From positions 48,062,706 to 48,126,705 of the forward strand of contig CM065299.1 in NCBI GenBank assembly GCA_032871835.1: a stretch of DNA of 64,000 nucleotides, in the 5' to 3' direction. Made by a program: the position numbers and the translations under genes. The notes below the pieces were generated by a model, which did no database searches, was not told where the DNA came from, and saw only the letters and a list, made by a program, of their open reading frames with translations. Source of the stretch: Dipteronia dyeriana. Its lineage: Eukaryota > Streptophyta > Magnoliopsida > Sapindales > Sapindaceae. Below, piece after piece: positions 36,048-48,079 of this stretch (the first letter of the stretch is position 1; each line of letters opens with the position of its first letter).

Positions 36048-39000
36048 GTTGACGTCAATTTCTTGATAGGTAAGAAAGTCAACAACGTTTGGTTCGATTA
36101 TGACCTGTTAAAAAAAGAAAAAGAAAGAGAATGCAATTGATATGTTTATGACGCGAGTATACGCGGTAAAACTCCGGTGACCGGAGAAACATCCACGGGT
36201 GGTTGTAAGCACAACCAAGCCAAATCCACTATGAATAGAATAATTACACCACTCGATCTCTCTTGCCTCTCTTTTTAGTGATTATTTTTTGTCCACAGTA
36301 AGATTACTGGTTTATTTCTACGTGTATAGAACCCTAATCCTTGTTACAAACAAGGAAAATAGATAGTGTTTGATTGGAACTAGTTGCTTGTTGAAGTCGT
36401 TTTTGTCTTCTTTTCTGTTTCTGAGATCTTGTGGATCGAGTATGAATCTTCATGGAATTCGAGTTGCACAATCGATTTAGGATTTATTTCCTAATCGGTG
36501 TGTAATCTTCTAAAAGAGTAGAGTTATTGCTTGAGTTGGACTTGTTTCTTGTTTGATGTTTTATCCTTCTGGAAGCTTTTAAATTCTTTCCTCCTATGAT
36601 ACGGGGGAATGAAAGAAGGATGTTTCTGTGTTAGAGTGTGATTCTAGATCCTCTTTGGGCTCATTTATGTGAATCACATATTTCTTGACAGCTGCTTTAC
36701 TCGGGTTTCTCATGTTGTCCGTGTAGGGAAAAAACACACGCGCAGCGGAAGCGTGAGAAATAAGAAAATTAGGATTTGCGTATAAATTAAAAAAATTTCC
36801 CTTTTATGCAACGAGAACCTTAACCCTAGATTAATTGATGAATATAAAAAGTGTCGTACCTTTTTCTCATGACGATTGAACAAGCGTCGAATCAATTCCC
36901 CAAGATCTTCCAATCCAATCACGAACGTGAATCACCTAGGAGTGTGGGCTCCCTTTCTTTAAGTCGTATACCTGAGGATGAAAACAAACAAAATCTTTCT
37001 CTTTGTTAGTTACAATAATCCTCCAAGAAGAAAACAAAGAACGTTAGGTCACTTGTGAATTATCAATCAATTTGATTGAAACTTGCGTGAACCTTGATTC
37101 GATGTTGTAAACAAAACTTTTTGATGTAAAGGCTACTAGTTTACTATCGAAAACAAAACGTTCTTTCTTCCTATTTCTTCTTTCTCGAATCAAACACTAT
37201 TTCTTAGAGTTAATCGAATTTTGTCTAGAGCAAAATCAGATTTTTCTCCCTCAAAATTCCTATGATGGCCGAATTCTTCTCTCTTAGAAAAACTAGGCTA
37301 GCCAAAATCTCTTCTTGAAATTATGCCAGGGCTGGCCGAAATTCACTCTTAGAATGCTTTTGAGCTGGCCGAAAATCACAAGGATTATAATCCTATCCTA
37401 AGAAGGATTTACTTGATTGGCAAGAATCCTTTCATTAGGTGAATTTATTTGTTAGTTAAGTATCCTTATCTAAAAGGAATTCTATCCTCTCCTATATACC
37501 CTTGGGCTGGCCGAAAATCATAGGATATAATTAGGAGACTTAATTCTTTTTCTAAGAAGGATTACTTGGTAGTTAAGAATCCTTTCCTTAGGTAGATTTA
37601 CTTGGTGGTTAAGAATCCTTTTCAAAAAAGAATTCTATCATACAACAAGACTCCTAATCCAACTCAATAGTGTATTTGTAACCATATTAAAGAATTCCTA
37701 ATTTGATTAGATAAATAACTCATTTTATTTATCTACTTATCAAATATAGTCTTTAATATTAATTATACTACTAATAATAGTATAATTTTAGGAGACTATC
37801 TCCTACTAGGAAAAAGATTTTGACTTTTAATTAAATAATTGATTAATCAACAAATTAATTAATTTTCATTTAATTAAATAATAAAATAATATAACATAAT
37901 TAATCAATTCTAAATAGCCTTGCCGCCCAAACCATATTATATAGGCCAATATATTATTTCCTTATTTTATTAAATCCATTTGACCTTTATAAAAAGTCCA
38001 CATATGAACTAGACACATTCTTACAAACAGAAACAAGTCCACATTCCTCAATACAATTCTAAATGGACCCCTAAATTGGTCTGGTAGAATATATCAATTG
38101 ATCCATGCAAGTTCGTGTGGATTGTGGATCTTGGCGGGCTATCTAAATTTAAGCTCCAATAAACACAACCCAATCACAATCAACAAATGATTCACGTAGG
38201 TCTGATCTATTTAATTTTAGTTCATTCCACTAAAGAACTAAAATTGAACTCTTAAATAAAGATAGAATAAGTTGATGTTACTCATTCATACCCTAGACAA
38301 CCTTATTGGAGAAAGTGTATCCCCGTGAAGAATACCAGTAATCGCCAAAAGCTCATAGACCACCTATAGCTCTTCAAGTTACCATATTTACTCATATGAC
38401 CACATTTTGAACTTGGATATTTTGACTTGTCCAGAAGCCATGTTTCAATAGACACTATTGAAAACTTAACGTTAAGATTTAATATCCAATACCTCAAACA
38501 TCCATATGATGGTATTCTACTCTCATTTAATAAATGGAGTCACGACATCCATATCTATAAATGAAGTCCTCTATCGATTAACAAATGAATACCACCAAAC
38601 TATCGAGGATAGACTATGCTATATAATCGTACTCATTGATAACTCAAATGATAACACTTGAAACCATAAGTCCATCATTTATCTCAGGATTGAGATAGAC
38701 TCTCTGATTGTCTTCAAATGAAAACTTTTATTCATTGACGGTTCTAGATAAAGTATTTCATTGTGATCTAATTCAATGCACCCAGTGCACTAGATTCTTT
38801 TACCCAAAGACACCACACTTTGATGATTTTAGACTCATCATAACACATTTGATCCCACTCAAATGCTAGCAAAAGAATCTACAACTTTGACAAGATAAAC
38901 GTGCCCAACCTTTTATCTTAAGTTGTGAATATTATTCAAGACTAACTAAAGAATTGTGTCTACCTCATACATATCTAGATGTATGGACAATTCTTCTTTT

Positions 39001-39336
39001 CTCATAGTCTTTTGACCTTATGATTATTTACTTTTGACAATTATAATAATTAAACTATAAATGCTATAAGATTTGTTAAACTAGAAATCACTTTATTAAT
39101 ATGAAAAGATTGTCAAATACATTATTATACTCTTGCTATCGAGCATAATCCTAATAGTCCGGAGTAAAGCTGAATGTGCCGAATATTTATATTCGGCCTT
39201 ACTCGGGTTGACATGTCCTGGTGATACCACCGATGGCGTTTTTTAGTTGCCAGTTTGGATGCTTATCTGACAATCTTTTTGGGAGGCTTCCTTATCTGTC
39301 ACTGACGTGTACATTTAATGAAATATACACATAACA
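36048..39336 (-). repeat. 5' LTR of the Tat element, split by a solo LTR
   Basis: It runs on + from TGTTGACGTCAATTTC to ATATACACATAACA. Without the 2435-bp insertion and its 5-bp duplication it is 849 bp, matching the other LTR. Stretches of near identity to 20735-21587 cover the whole length. Confidence 0.88.
36722..39156 (-). mobile_element. Solo copia LTR nested in the Tat LTR, target duplication GTCCG
   Basis: It is 2435 bp, exactly the size of the LTR at 57511-59945, of which it is a diverged reverse copy. Flanks are GTCCG at 36717-36721 and 39157-39161. The intact sequence at 21407-21424 (CATGTCGTCCCGAGTAAAG) is the empty site. Its ends read TGTAGGGAAAA on the left and CCTAATA on the right. 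Confidence 0.92.
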
Positions 39337-40475
39337 ATTGTCTATAAACTTTATGGCCACTTGTTCTTATAGGTAATCTTGTTGCCATTCTTCCATATTT
39401 GAAACCATTTCAAAAGCCTTCACAAGGTCACACACTCTATTCTTCTTCTTTCTTCCTTTAGGTACTTCAAACATAAAACAACCTTCTTCTTCTTCTCTTT
39501 CTTATACTGTAAGTGGATATAAAATTCTACACTCTTTCCACCACAGTTGAAAGTTAACCTTCTTGAAACCACACCCACAACCATACTGGTTGTGGCAATA
39601 AACAATCTACCTAGGAGTAGTTTTAATCTTCCTCATAGGATGACTCCTCTTCAACATCCATTACAATAAAGTCCACTGAGGCTTTAAGTCCATTCACATC
39701 CAAACCAATGTCTTTTACTACACTATGCAGAACCTTTGGTGAGTTATCTGCCATCTTGAGTGTCATCTTGGTAGGCTTGATAGACTGAATCTTTAACTGT
39801 TGGCATAATTTTAAAGGCATCATATTGATGCTCACCCCATATCAAGCACTGCTCTTATTCTTGGTAAATCTCCCACTGTGACAGTGATGATGAAGCTTGA
39901 GGGGAACACTCTCCCTCACTGTATGCTCACTTTTTTCCATTTACTTCACTATCTCCTCCAAGTTCTGCTCGTTTTCTTTGTTAACTTTTTCAAACACTTT
40001 CATTGATTCTTATGCAGCTCATTCTTCTTCCACTTCTCACACTCATCCTGAACAACCTCTATCACCTTGGCATGTTTGTTAATGCTCGAAGACTTCCCTT
40101 TAACTTGCTTGTGTTGAGCATCTGTGATCTGGTTCAACTGAGTCTCCAACTTCCTGATTGAGTCATCCATGCCATTGGACCTCTGATCATTTGATTGTAT
40201 ATAGTTCTTCAACACCTGCTCAGTTGATCTCTGAGAATTCATGATGGCCTGAGTAGCTTACTATGCGGTTTGGATGAAATCCTCATCTCTTCCTTTAATG
40301 TCCTTATCCTTTGCTGATATGTGTTAGACCGACCATTGAAGTAGCTTTATGGGTTATAATTGGTGTTTCCCCACTAATTGCTACTTCTACCTGCTTGGTT
40401 GAAATTTTTGTTGTATCCTTTGTCCGAGTATCCTTAGTTGTTATTGGAACTGTTATTGTTGATTGACCAAGACAA
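39337..40475 (-). pseudogene. Gypsy (Athila-like) gag 3' end and protease remnant
   Basis: On -, an Asn-rich gag end (about 40475-40260, NFNQAGRSSN, then SNTYQQRI) is followed by a segment IRKLETQLNQI. A retropepsin-like part comes next (39835-39623): SINMMPLKLCQQL, then KMADNSPKVLHSVVKDI, then VDFIVMDVEE. A tail TFNCGGKSVEFYI lies near 39550. The residues upstream of SINMMPL that would hold the catalytic Asp are broken. Element ends are not visible. Confidence 0.7.
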
Positions 40476-41079
40476 ATGTATTTCTTTTGTTGTTACAGCA
40501 CTGTAGCAGCAATAGAATTACTGTAACGACACTGTAGAATTAACGAAATTACTGTTGCAATGACCACTATTCACTTTTTTATTCTAGGGTTCCCAACTCA
40601 TTTTTAACAATAATATATAAAAAACAGGTTTATGAAAAAGATAAGGAAAAAAATAAAACAAAAGGTAAAACAATTCAAATAGAGGATTTTTGTTTTTACT
40701 TTTCTTTCTTTCTTTCTTTCTCTCTTTCTTTCTTTTTTGAATTTTTTCCCTTCTCAGTTTATGGGCTTTGATTTTTTAGGTTTTTTTTGAATATATTTTT
40801 TGAAGCTTTTTTCTATATCAAATTGTTATAATATATTATTTGAAAAAGAAAAAAATTCAAAAAAAAAAAGAAAGAAAAAACTTTATGGGTTTTGATTTTA
40901 TAGATTTTATATGTTTTCTTATTTTGTTTTTCTTTTTCATATATATATATTATTAAATTTGAGCTTATTTTAAATAATATATATAAGTTTGTTTTAGATT
41001 ATATAAATAGATTTAAATTATTTTAAATAAATTATACAACTATATATATATATACACACACATTTAAATCAACAATCAT
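40476..41079. other. AT-rich low-complexity stretch
   Basis: It holds (CTTT)n near 40700-40730, A/T runs and (TA)n near 41040-41055. No gene is seen. Confidence 0.7.
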
Positions 41080-41300
41080 TGAATAATGAGTTGGAGTAAC
41101 TTAGTTGCTTAGATGCTTAAGGCTCCGAACCACAAGTTTGGAGGTTGAATACTTGATGGAGGGGTTTTTACGTTTTTATTAGAGGGAAATGTGTTCACAT
41201 TCCTTAGTCCCCTTCCCCCTGGACTTGATGGACGTTAAGGGATTGTTAGCTTTACCGCCCGAAAGCGGCTTCCATCAATGGAGTCAATCACCTCCACCGT
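41080..41300 (+). mobile_element. Possible tRNA-derived SINE
   Basis: A box A-like TAACTTAGTTGCTTAG (41097-41112) is followed about 40 bp later by a box B-like GGAGGTTGAATACT (41140-41153). A unique body ends near CTCCACCGTAAC. The spacing suits an RNA polymerase III internal promoter. No target duplication or poly-A/T tail is clear. Confidence 0.4.
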
Positions 41301-42305
41301 AACTAATCAAAATCCAAAATATTAAAAACTCTAATCAAATCACCGGTATCCACCTAAATCGTTAAATAAAAAATCAAGGGCTCAAAGCCAATAGATTGAT
41401 CAACTTTCAAACAATCCAAATATCTTCAATTTCCATCTCTTGAACATCTCACCAACCACTAACTACCCATTCTGCTTTACCCAATCAAATATCTCCTATG
41501 GGGTTTTCTCCAAGCAATAGAAATTAATTGACAAAAATAAAATATGTGAATGATCTTTTGACTTGGGTTTGGGAAGAAAGAAAGCTAGCTAATAGGTCTC
41601 TTCCATATGAAAGTAGAAAGTGAGGAGAGAGATAAAGGTGTTTTTTTTTAACAAGAGAAAAGGATGTTGACAAATTGTTTGCCGGTTTTAAGTGTTTTTT
41701 TTTTTTATTTAAAACATTTTGTTTAAAAGTTAAAACAATGTAAAAGAGTAAAAGACTATATTAACTCTTTTGTTAGAAACTAGCGGATGGAAGTCTAGTC
41801 CAAGGGGTGTGAGTGTAGAATAATCAATTTGGCTCATCTGATTGCAATTGTATCAAATCTTAGGGATGTGACTATAATTCACCCTTTTTATTAACGGTCA
41901 AAGAATTTTGGATAGAAATCTTGATTGAAGAGGAAAAATAACCAATATTTAGAGTTTTACGAAGTTAACTTACCATTGTTAAAATCGGAGAGACCAATTT
42001 ATCTTATACTGTAAATCTGATGAGAATTTCCCTTAAATATAGGATTAAATAGATGTCAAAATGAAAAAAGTGACTGTTCCTTAACACCAACCCTAAAAAC
42101 ATTTTTTCCTCTTATATTTCCCTCACCCTCCTTTCACTTTCAAAAATCGGTCATGCTCTCTCTCTCTCTCTCTCATTCACTGATACGCGCATAAAACACA
42201 CTGCGTTTGTTCCCTTACCTATGCCTGTGTGTGAAGGAAAAAAGAACCCTTAACAGACACTCAGAGACAGAGAGAGTTGTTAGAATCGGAAACAGATAGC
42301 GACAA
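41301..42305. other. Upstream region of the KRP gene
   Basis: No coding region is seen. A (CT)n run at 42157-42174 lies about 130 bp before the start codon and is probably in the leader or promoter, as is common in plants. No clear TATA box was identified. Confidence 0.5.
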
Positions 42306-44345
42306 ATGGGCAAGTACATGAAGCAATCTAAGATTACAGGTGACATTGCTGTCATGGACTCCATTGGTGTCCGTACCAGGGCCAAAACCCTTGCTTTGCA
42401 GAGACTTCAAAGGCCAGACCCAGATGATTCTTCCTTCTGCTACCTCCAGCTCCGGAGCCGCTGCCTTGTCAAGCAACGACACACGGATAAGACTTGCACA
42501 CGCCAAAACCCAAACCCCATTATACCAACTTCGACGAATGAGTCTTTTGGTAAAGATGAAGGGACTGAGAGTGCTTATGAGGCTTCTTTTGGAGACAACA
42601 ATTTGGATTTTGGACACAGAGACAGGTATATATTCTCTTCCATCTTCTTTCCCCTGTTTTTATTTTGAATTGGTTTAGTTTTATGAAAGCTTTTCCTTTT
42701 GGTTTTTCTTTTGGTGCTTGGGATTTTTACCTTTTTTTTGTTGTTGTTCACTAAGGACATATTTTCCGGCAAAAAAGTGTTCAAAGTTTTTCTTGTGAGA
42801 GCTTTCATTTCCAAAAGGAGCTCCTTATTTTCATTTTCTATACCGGTCTTTTTGGCGTACCTCTCTGTTCTAATTTATTCTCCTTTATTCTTTAATATAT
42901 TCTTCTTTTTACTTTCTTTTCTTGTTTTAAAATTGTTGCAGGTTTTCTTATCTGTCTTCTCAACCCTTGAAAGAGTTTACAAGAAAAATGCAAGTGCAAC
43001 TATGGTTCATTATGTATTTTCTTCAGGGTTTATTTATTTTATTTTTGTTGGTTTTTTATGTGGGTTTTAGCCAACTAGTGTTTATTTGGTTCTGTCAATG
43101 CCCCTTTATTTATTTTCTCAGGAATGGCGATTGGATTTTGCGATTTGAAAGTTACAATGAGTGATCAGACATGTGCTTGTTTTTTTTTTCTTTGAGGGGT
43201 CTATGTTATGATCTGAGTTGCTGTGTTTTCATTTTCATGATGCATCGAGTATCTTATTGTTTTCCGTGACTGGTAGCATTGCTATCATAATATGTTAGTG
43301 ACCTGAGTTGTGAGTTGTGAGAGATGTTTCTGTACCAAGGTAACGGTCTCTCAGCAGTTGTAATTTATCCATCCATATAAAAACCTAGTTATTATGTTCC
43401 ATGTCGTGGATTAGTAGGACTGCAGGTGAGGAATTTTAACTTAAATCTCCTGAGCATATATAATCAGTCTAATCTTTGGATTTGAATGCAAAATAAGTTG
43501 CCACTTGTACATTTATAATGATAAAATAAAAGAGGGCATTGAATATTTGTTGCAAATGTGGCAGTGCCATAACTGTTGTGCATCATATGTGTCACCATTG
43601 ACATATCATGTTCATGGGGCCTATTTCAGGACATAGAGTTATATGTGACAAAGAGTTGCAGATTTCCTGCTTTTATTGTATATCAGCTGCCTTCCAAATT
43701 GGAGCTTGTCCCTTATATACCTGTCACTTCACTATACATGTAATTTTTTTTCCTCTTAGGGGAATGTTGATCTTTCTTGCTGGTTCTTCATTTAGGAGTG
43801 ACTGTGAATTAATATAAAATGTATTATTAATTGAAAATTTGATATGTTATTTTATTCAATGTTATTGTATTGTACAAGTAATTTTCGTTTTCAACAGTGG
43901 ATTTTATGTTCTAATGTTGATAATTAGATTCTTATTTGTGGGATAATTGTCGTCGGTATGTGGCCACAATGCAGGAGCAGTAGGGAAAGCACACCATGCA
44001 GCTTTAGGACATCAGACACCACTGAAACCCCTGGTTCCACCACTAGGTGGAGGAGCGTGCCTACAACTTACCAAGAGAGGAGGAATGATCTGAGAATTGT
44101 GCCTACGTGTGAAATAGAGGAATTTTTTGCCTGCCCCGAGCAACAACAAGAGAGATTATTTATTAAGAAGTATGTATGCCTCTTTCATTGGAACTATTTA
44201 CTTACTAGTATTTAGCATTGTGTATATATACATCAATGCTTTCCGAATTTCATTAGCAATGTTGTAATTTTGCAGGTACAACTTCGACGTTGTGAATGAT
44301 ATGCCCCTCCCGGGACGTTATGAGTGGGTGGAAGTCCGTCCATAA
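42306..44345 (+). CDS. KRP: Cyclin-dependent kinase inhibitor, KRP/ICK family
   Basis: Exons are 42306-42625, 43975-44169 and 44276-44345, joined at GT/AG sites into 194 codons plus TAA. The protein begins MGKYMKQSKITGDIAVMD. It carries GVRTRAKTLALQRLQ (about residues 21-35) and the family motif YLQLRSR at 46-52. The C-terminal CDK-inhibitor domain begins EIEEFFACPEQQQERLFIKK (from about residue 153) and ends MPLPGRYEWVEVRP, the hallmark of plant KRPs. It binds cyclin/CDK complexes (D-type cyclins, CDKA) in the nucleus and restrains the cell cycle. No disruption is seen. The N-terminus looks most like KRP3/KRP4-type members, but the exact subgroup needs a tree. Length and three-exon layout suit the family. 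Confidence 0.95.
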
Positions 44346-45150
44346 CAGAAGCCAATTTCATTTCTGTTTGCCTTCCCTGCAACTTGATTACCTTCGGAAC
44401 GCATGATTTTAAAGAAAGTGGCTGGGATTGGCTTGGGCTGTATAATTCAGGTTCATGTAAAGAGTTACTAAGATGTGTAATTTATGGATCTGTAACATAA
44501 CAGAACTGATGAAATTGCACACTAACCTAACAATCAAGCAATATATATATATATAATGTGGAGAAGTAGTTTTAGGCTGTTTAGTTGTTTCGTCATTGGA
44601 ATTTTTAGGCGTGTATCTAATTTCTAGATTTTCTTTCCGCTGAAAGTTTTACCTTGTGTTTATACTAAGGAATGAACTTTTCTATGGAAATAAATGTAAC
44701 TCGGTTGTCATTTTAATATTTGTTGTCTGTACCTTTGTTCTTGTTCCCTGCATTTTTTACAGGTTTATTGATTCAATTTTTGTTTATGACTAGGTCTGGG
44801 TCTGGATCTAGTATTTTTGACTGTAAGATTTATTGATTTCAATTTTTATTTTGGATTGTATTCTAGACTTATATTATTCTATGTAATTTAAGTTATTTGG
44901 ATTCAATTTCTGAACTGAATTTGGTAGTTTTTTAGAAGTTACTTTAGATTGATTTTAACTGTATTTATGTTTATATGTTGATTATGTGAACTTATAATTT
45001 AGTTTAAATTTGGACTGAATCAGTTGTCTAAAAGGCCGATTACAATCCTAGTTGTTAAAAGGTAAAAAATCGAAATGAAAAAAAAATAATTTGAGCCTAA
45101 GGTCCATTAGGTCTGTTAGGTCTATTAGGTCCAAAACTGAATTAAACCGA
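44346..45150. other. 3' flank of the KRP gene
   Basis: The likely 3' UTR covers roughly the first 200 bp. A TA run lies at 44544-44555. No other gene is seen. Confidence 0.5.
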
Positions 45151-45156
45151 ACCGAG

Positions 45157-45285
45157 ATAAGGGTGTTCGGTTCAATTCGGTTTTGGGTTCGATATGGTCC
45201 GAACCGATTTATAATTTTAAAAATCGAATATAGCTCGGTTCAATATGGTTTTAGTCAAAACCGAACCGAACCATGTCCACCCCTA
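45157..45285. mobile_element. Short hAT-like inverted-repeat remnant
   Basis: AAGGGTGTTCGGTTCAATTCGGTTTTGGG and the inverse ending AAACCGAACCGAACCATGTCCACCCCTA face each other over about 130 bp. The ends resemble those of the element at 7785-9268. No target duplication was resolved. Confidence 0.45.
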
Positions 45286-45553
45286 TTTGACGATGCCCTC
45301 TTCTCTCTTCTGTTCCACATTCATACGATTTTCTTCTTGGAGACCGTAGAGAGCTAAGTAGCAACTACGTACTTATGTATGCCAAATTTAGGTATTTTTT
45401 TGTGTTTTCTTATTGCTTAATAAATTTTGTTGTCAGATTTAACCCAGATTTTTACTACCCCGAGATACCTACACTATGCTTGTCCCTATCCACCACATGC
45501 TTACTGCAAGATATATATACTCTAATCACCTTTTACTACAGTGGTATAGATTT

Positions 45554-46013
45554 GACCATCTCCAATGCATGTCTTATTACCAATACCAAATTTGGTATAG
45601 AAAAGTATAACATGCTATATTTAACATAACAATTTAACACTGTACTCCAATGCACAGTTGTATTTAACATGTCAATTTTATTATTTTATTAATTAAAATT
45701 ATAAAAGTCAACATTTATCAGTAATACATTCCTTAAAATGTTGAAGAATGGTTGGATGAAATAGCTTTTTATTGAAATATTATTAATGTACGTTAAATTT
45801 AAATTATTTTAAATATTTAATATATATATATATATATATATATAATGGTATTTTTGTAATTAAAAAAGGTGCATTTATTGTTGTGTCAAATTTGGTATAT
45901 GATATACTGTGTCAAATTTGACAGTATTTGGCATTGTATTGGAGGAAAACTTTTGAACTCTATACTAAATTTTAGTATTGACACACAAATTTGACACTGC
46001 ATTGGAGATGCTC
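45554..46013. mobile_element. Tourist/Harbinger-like MITE
   Basis: GACCATCTCCAATGCATG at the left and CACTGCATTGGAGATGCTC at the right form the inverted ends. Subterminal AATTTGGTAT/ATACCAAATTT-like sequence lies inside. The right flank is TTA and the left is TTT, a near match to the TWA target usual for this group. It is 460 bp, has no coding region, and contains a TA run. Confidence 0.6.
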
Positions 46014-46287
46014 TTAGAATCTCTCATTTATTCACATTTACTCATTGAATTACTTGTAAAATGTCGGGACTTTTTTACGATGAGAATTGTATTCCAGATA
46101 GTGTCTATAGCGGTTTACCCCTCTTTTAATAATAAACAATAAAATTATGGTTTCAAAGCTCTCCCATTAGGCACAGAAGTCATCTTATAGCCACTTATGG
46201 TCCATTTAGAGATTGGATTATTTTATCCCAACCTTTGTTTCATGTACTAACAAACTTCAAATTTATGCCAATCTCAACATTTGATAT

Positions 46288-47991
46288 TGTAAGGACCTCT
46301 GTTTTTTTATTGGTTTATTTCATGACAAACCACATTAGGGATTCAATTTCTAAGGGTAGACTAGGCCTTCAATGTGCATGATCAAGCTTCAAAGGCTTTC
46401 TTTAGACCACAAGCTCAAGAGCACTTCAAGAGTAGTCAACTTGTACTTAACTCTTTGAAGAGATTTAGTTGCACACACTCACCAGCTTACATATGTTAAT
46501 TAATCTTGCATTGAATCTCATTTGCTTACACGTCTTGCATGATAATTATGCTTCTTTTGTGTGCATTTCACTCACTTCACAGTTGCACAACTTTTTCACA
46601 TAATAGGCATTTTGTTGTTGTGTTGTAAAGGGACTTTTCCCTTGTACTGCGGCATAGGCCGCTGGGTGAGCTCTTTTACCTGTATCGCGACACACATAGC
46701 GGTGTACTCAAGTATGCCATGTGTGGTGGATACTGCGGTTTCTACCTTGCCTGTTGAGCGGTCCTGACCGTGCTCTTCCCCAACAGTGTTTCGCTGCATG
46801 CACTACGGTCTGGACACCTTGCCTGGACCGCGGTATGCACATCGGTTTTGATGGGATTTTGTTTCCCAAGTTCAAAATGACACCGTTTTTGTCCAGGGCT
46901 AATATATAAGTTCTCTTCTCTTCTATCTCTTTCTAGAGCTTTAAGAACCCATTTTTAGTGAGAGAGATTAACTTCTAGAGAGAGAAGCCCAAATACTTGC
47001 TCTTTAACTCTCCAAACCCAAAACCCAAAACCCATCATCATTCATGCATCATTGAGCATCTTTAGGCATGGTTATTCATCATTAAATTGACTTGGTAAGT
47101 TGAACAAAAATCCCGTCTTTATTATGTGTTCATACTTTCTAAGATGATGTTTTTATTGCATTTATTAATTGATTAAATGATAGGACTCCATTTATTGCAT
47201 TCATTTATGAGTTCCTATGCATGATTGAGTTTGTGTTGTGATAGCTTGCATTTAGGACATATTTGCCTTTTAGTTAAGTCTCTAAGCATTGCATTTAGAC
47301 ATTGTTGATTATGACTAATTGATTGCATTTATTAATTTACTGTCCTTGCCATGATTTATGACAACTATTGTTGATATGGCTTTGTTTGATGACTAGATTT
47401 TAGATTTGCATATCTATATCTAGTTAGATATTTATGAGCATTCACATAAACATTGATATCTAGGATTTGTACTTATTGACATATTTTAATCTCTAGATAA
47501 ACATTTAGTGTTACCTAGCATTAATTGCATTTAACATATTTTATATATTCACATAGGTTGTTGATCAATCATTTGAGAGTTAAGTCTTATGATTACAAGG
47601 TGTAGTGCACAAGCAAGTGAAGTCTAGCAACCAAGGTGTGTTAGTAAACATTGAACTAGAATCACTATAAAGGCATGATGGGAAGTTATGGTGGGTTAGT
47701 GACCGAGAATGGTGTGACTAGAGATCAACCTAGGTTGGAAACATCTTTACAATAATGTATTTGAGGATCGTAGTGGTTAAGTGGTTAGCCCATGATTTTC
47801 CCTTGTTGAAGGGTTTCCATGTAAAAATCAAATGTTATTCAATTTCCGCATTTTGTACTTGATTTTGTATGTTTGTTTATGGGGTAAATTTTAACATTGA
47901 CTTATCAAGAAAAGTTGGTAATTAACTTGATTAAAATCCTATTCACCCCCCTCTAGGTTGTTAGACACATGCTTTAAGTTTTTTTTTTTCA
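46288..47991 (+). repeat. 5' LTR of copia element 1
   Basis: It begins TGTAAGGACC and ends in a T-run with CA at 47990-47991, directly before the primer binding site. It is related to the solo LTR at 26491-28691. A GC-rich segment with CGGT/GCGG motifs lies at 46640-46840. Confidence 0.8.
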
Positions 47992-48012
47992 ATTGGTATC
48001 AGAGCGGGTTCC
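47992..48012 (+). other. Primer binding site of copia element 1
   Basis: TGGTATCAGAGCGGGTTC complements the 3' end of initiator methionine tRNA, the usual primer in plant copia elements. Confidence 0.85.
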
Positions 48013-48079
48013 TAGATATAATTAGGTGATCCAAGCTCTTGTTTGTGTTTTTTTTTTTTTTGCATTTTGCTTGTTGCAT

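Larger units (their letters stand above)
20735..39336 (-). mobile_element. Ty3/gypsy Tat-type retrotransposon with antisense extra gene
   Basis: Going right to left the order is 5' LTR (36048-39336, containing a solo LTR), primer binding site, gag, protease, reverse transcriptase, RNase H, a second archaeal-like RNase H, integrase, a spacer with tandem repeats, an antisense gene on +, polypurine tract and 3' LTR (20735-21587). The pol order RT-RH-IN marks Ty3/gypsy. The extra RNase H and the extra gene after integrase are Tat-lineage traits. Nested insertions account for about 7 kb of the span. The 3' LTR lost its outer ~25 bp, so a target duplication cannot be checked. Confidence 0.8.

Noticed and set aside
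39337..39360. CTATAAACTTTAT shared with 13528-13545 as a possible MULE continuation
   Set aside because: The match is only 13 AT-rich bases, the orientation is direct, and the flanks do not align.
42261..42814. Minus-strand and alternative-frame ORFs over KRP exon 1
   Set aside because: They are shadows of the KRP coding sequence and its splice-site intron.
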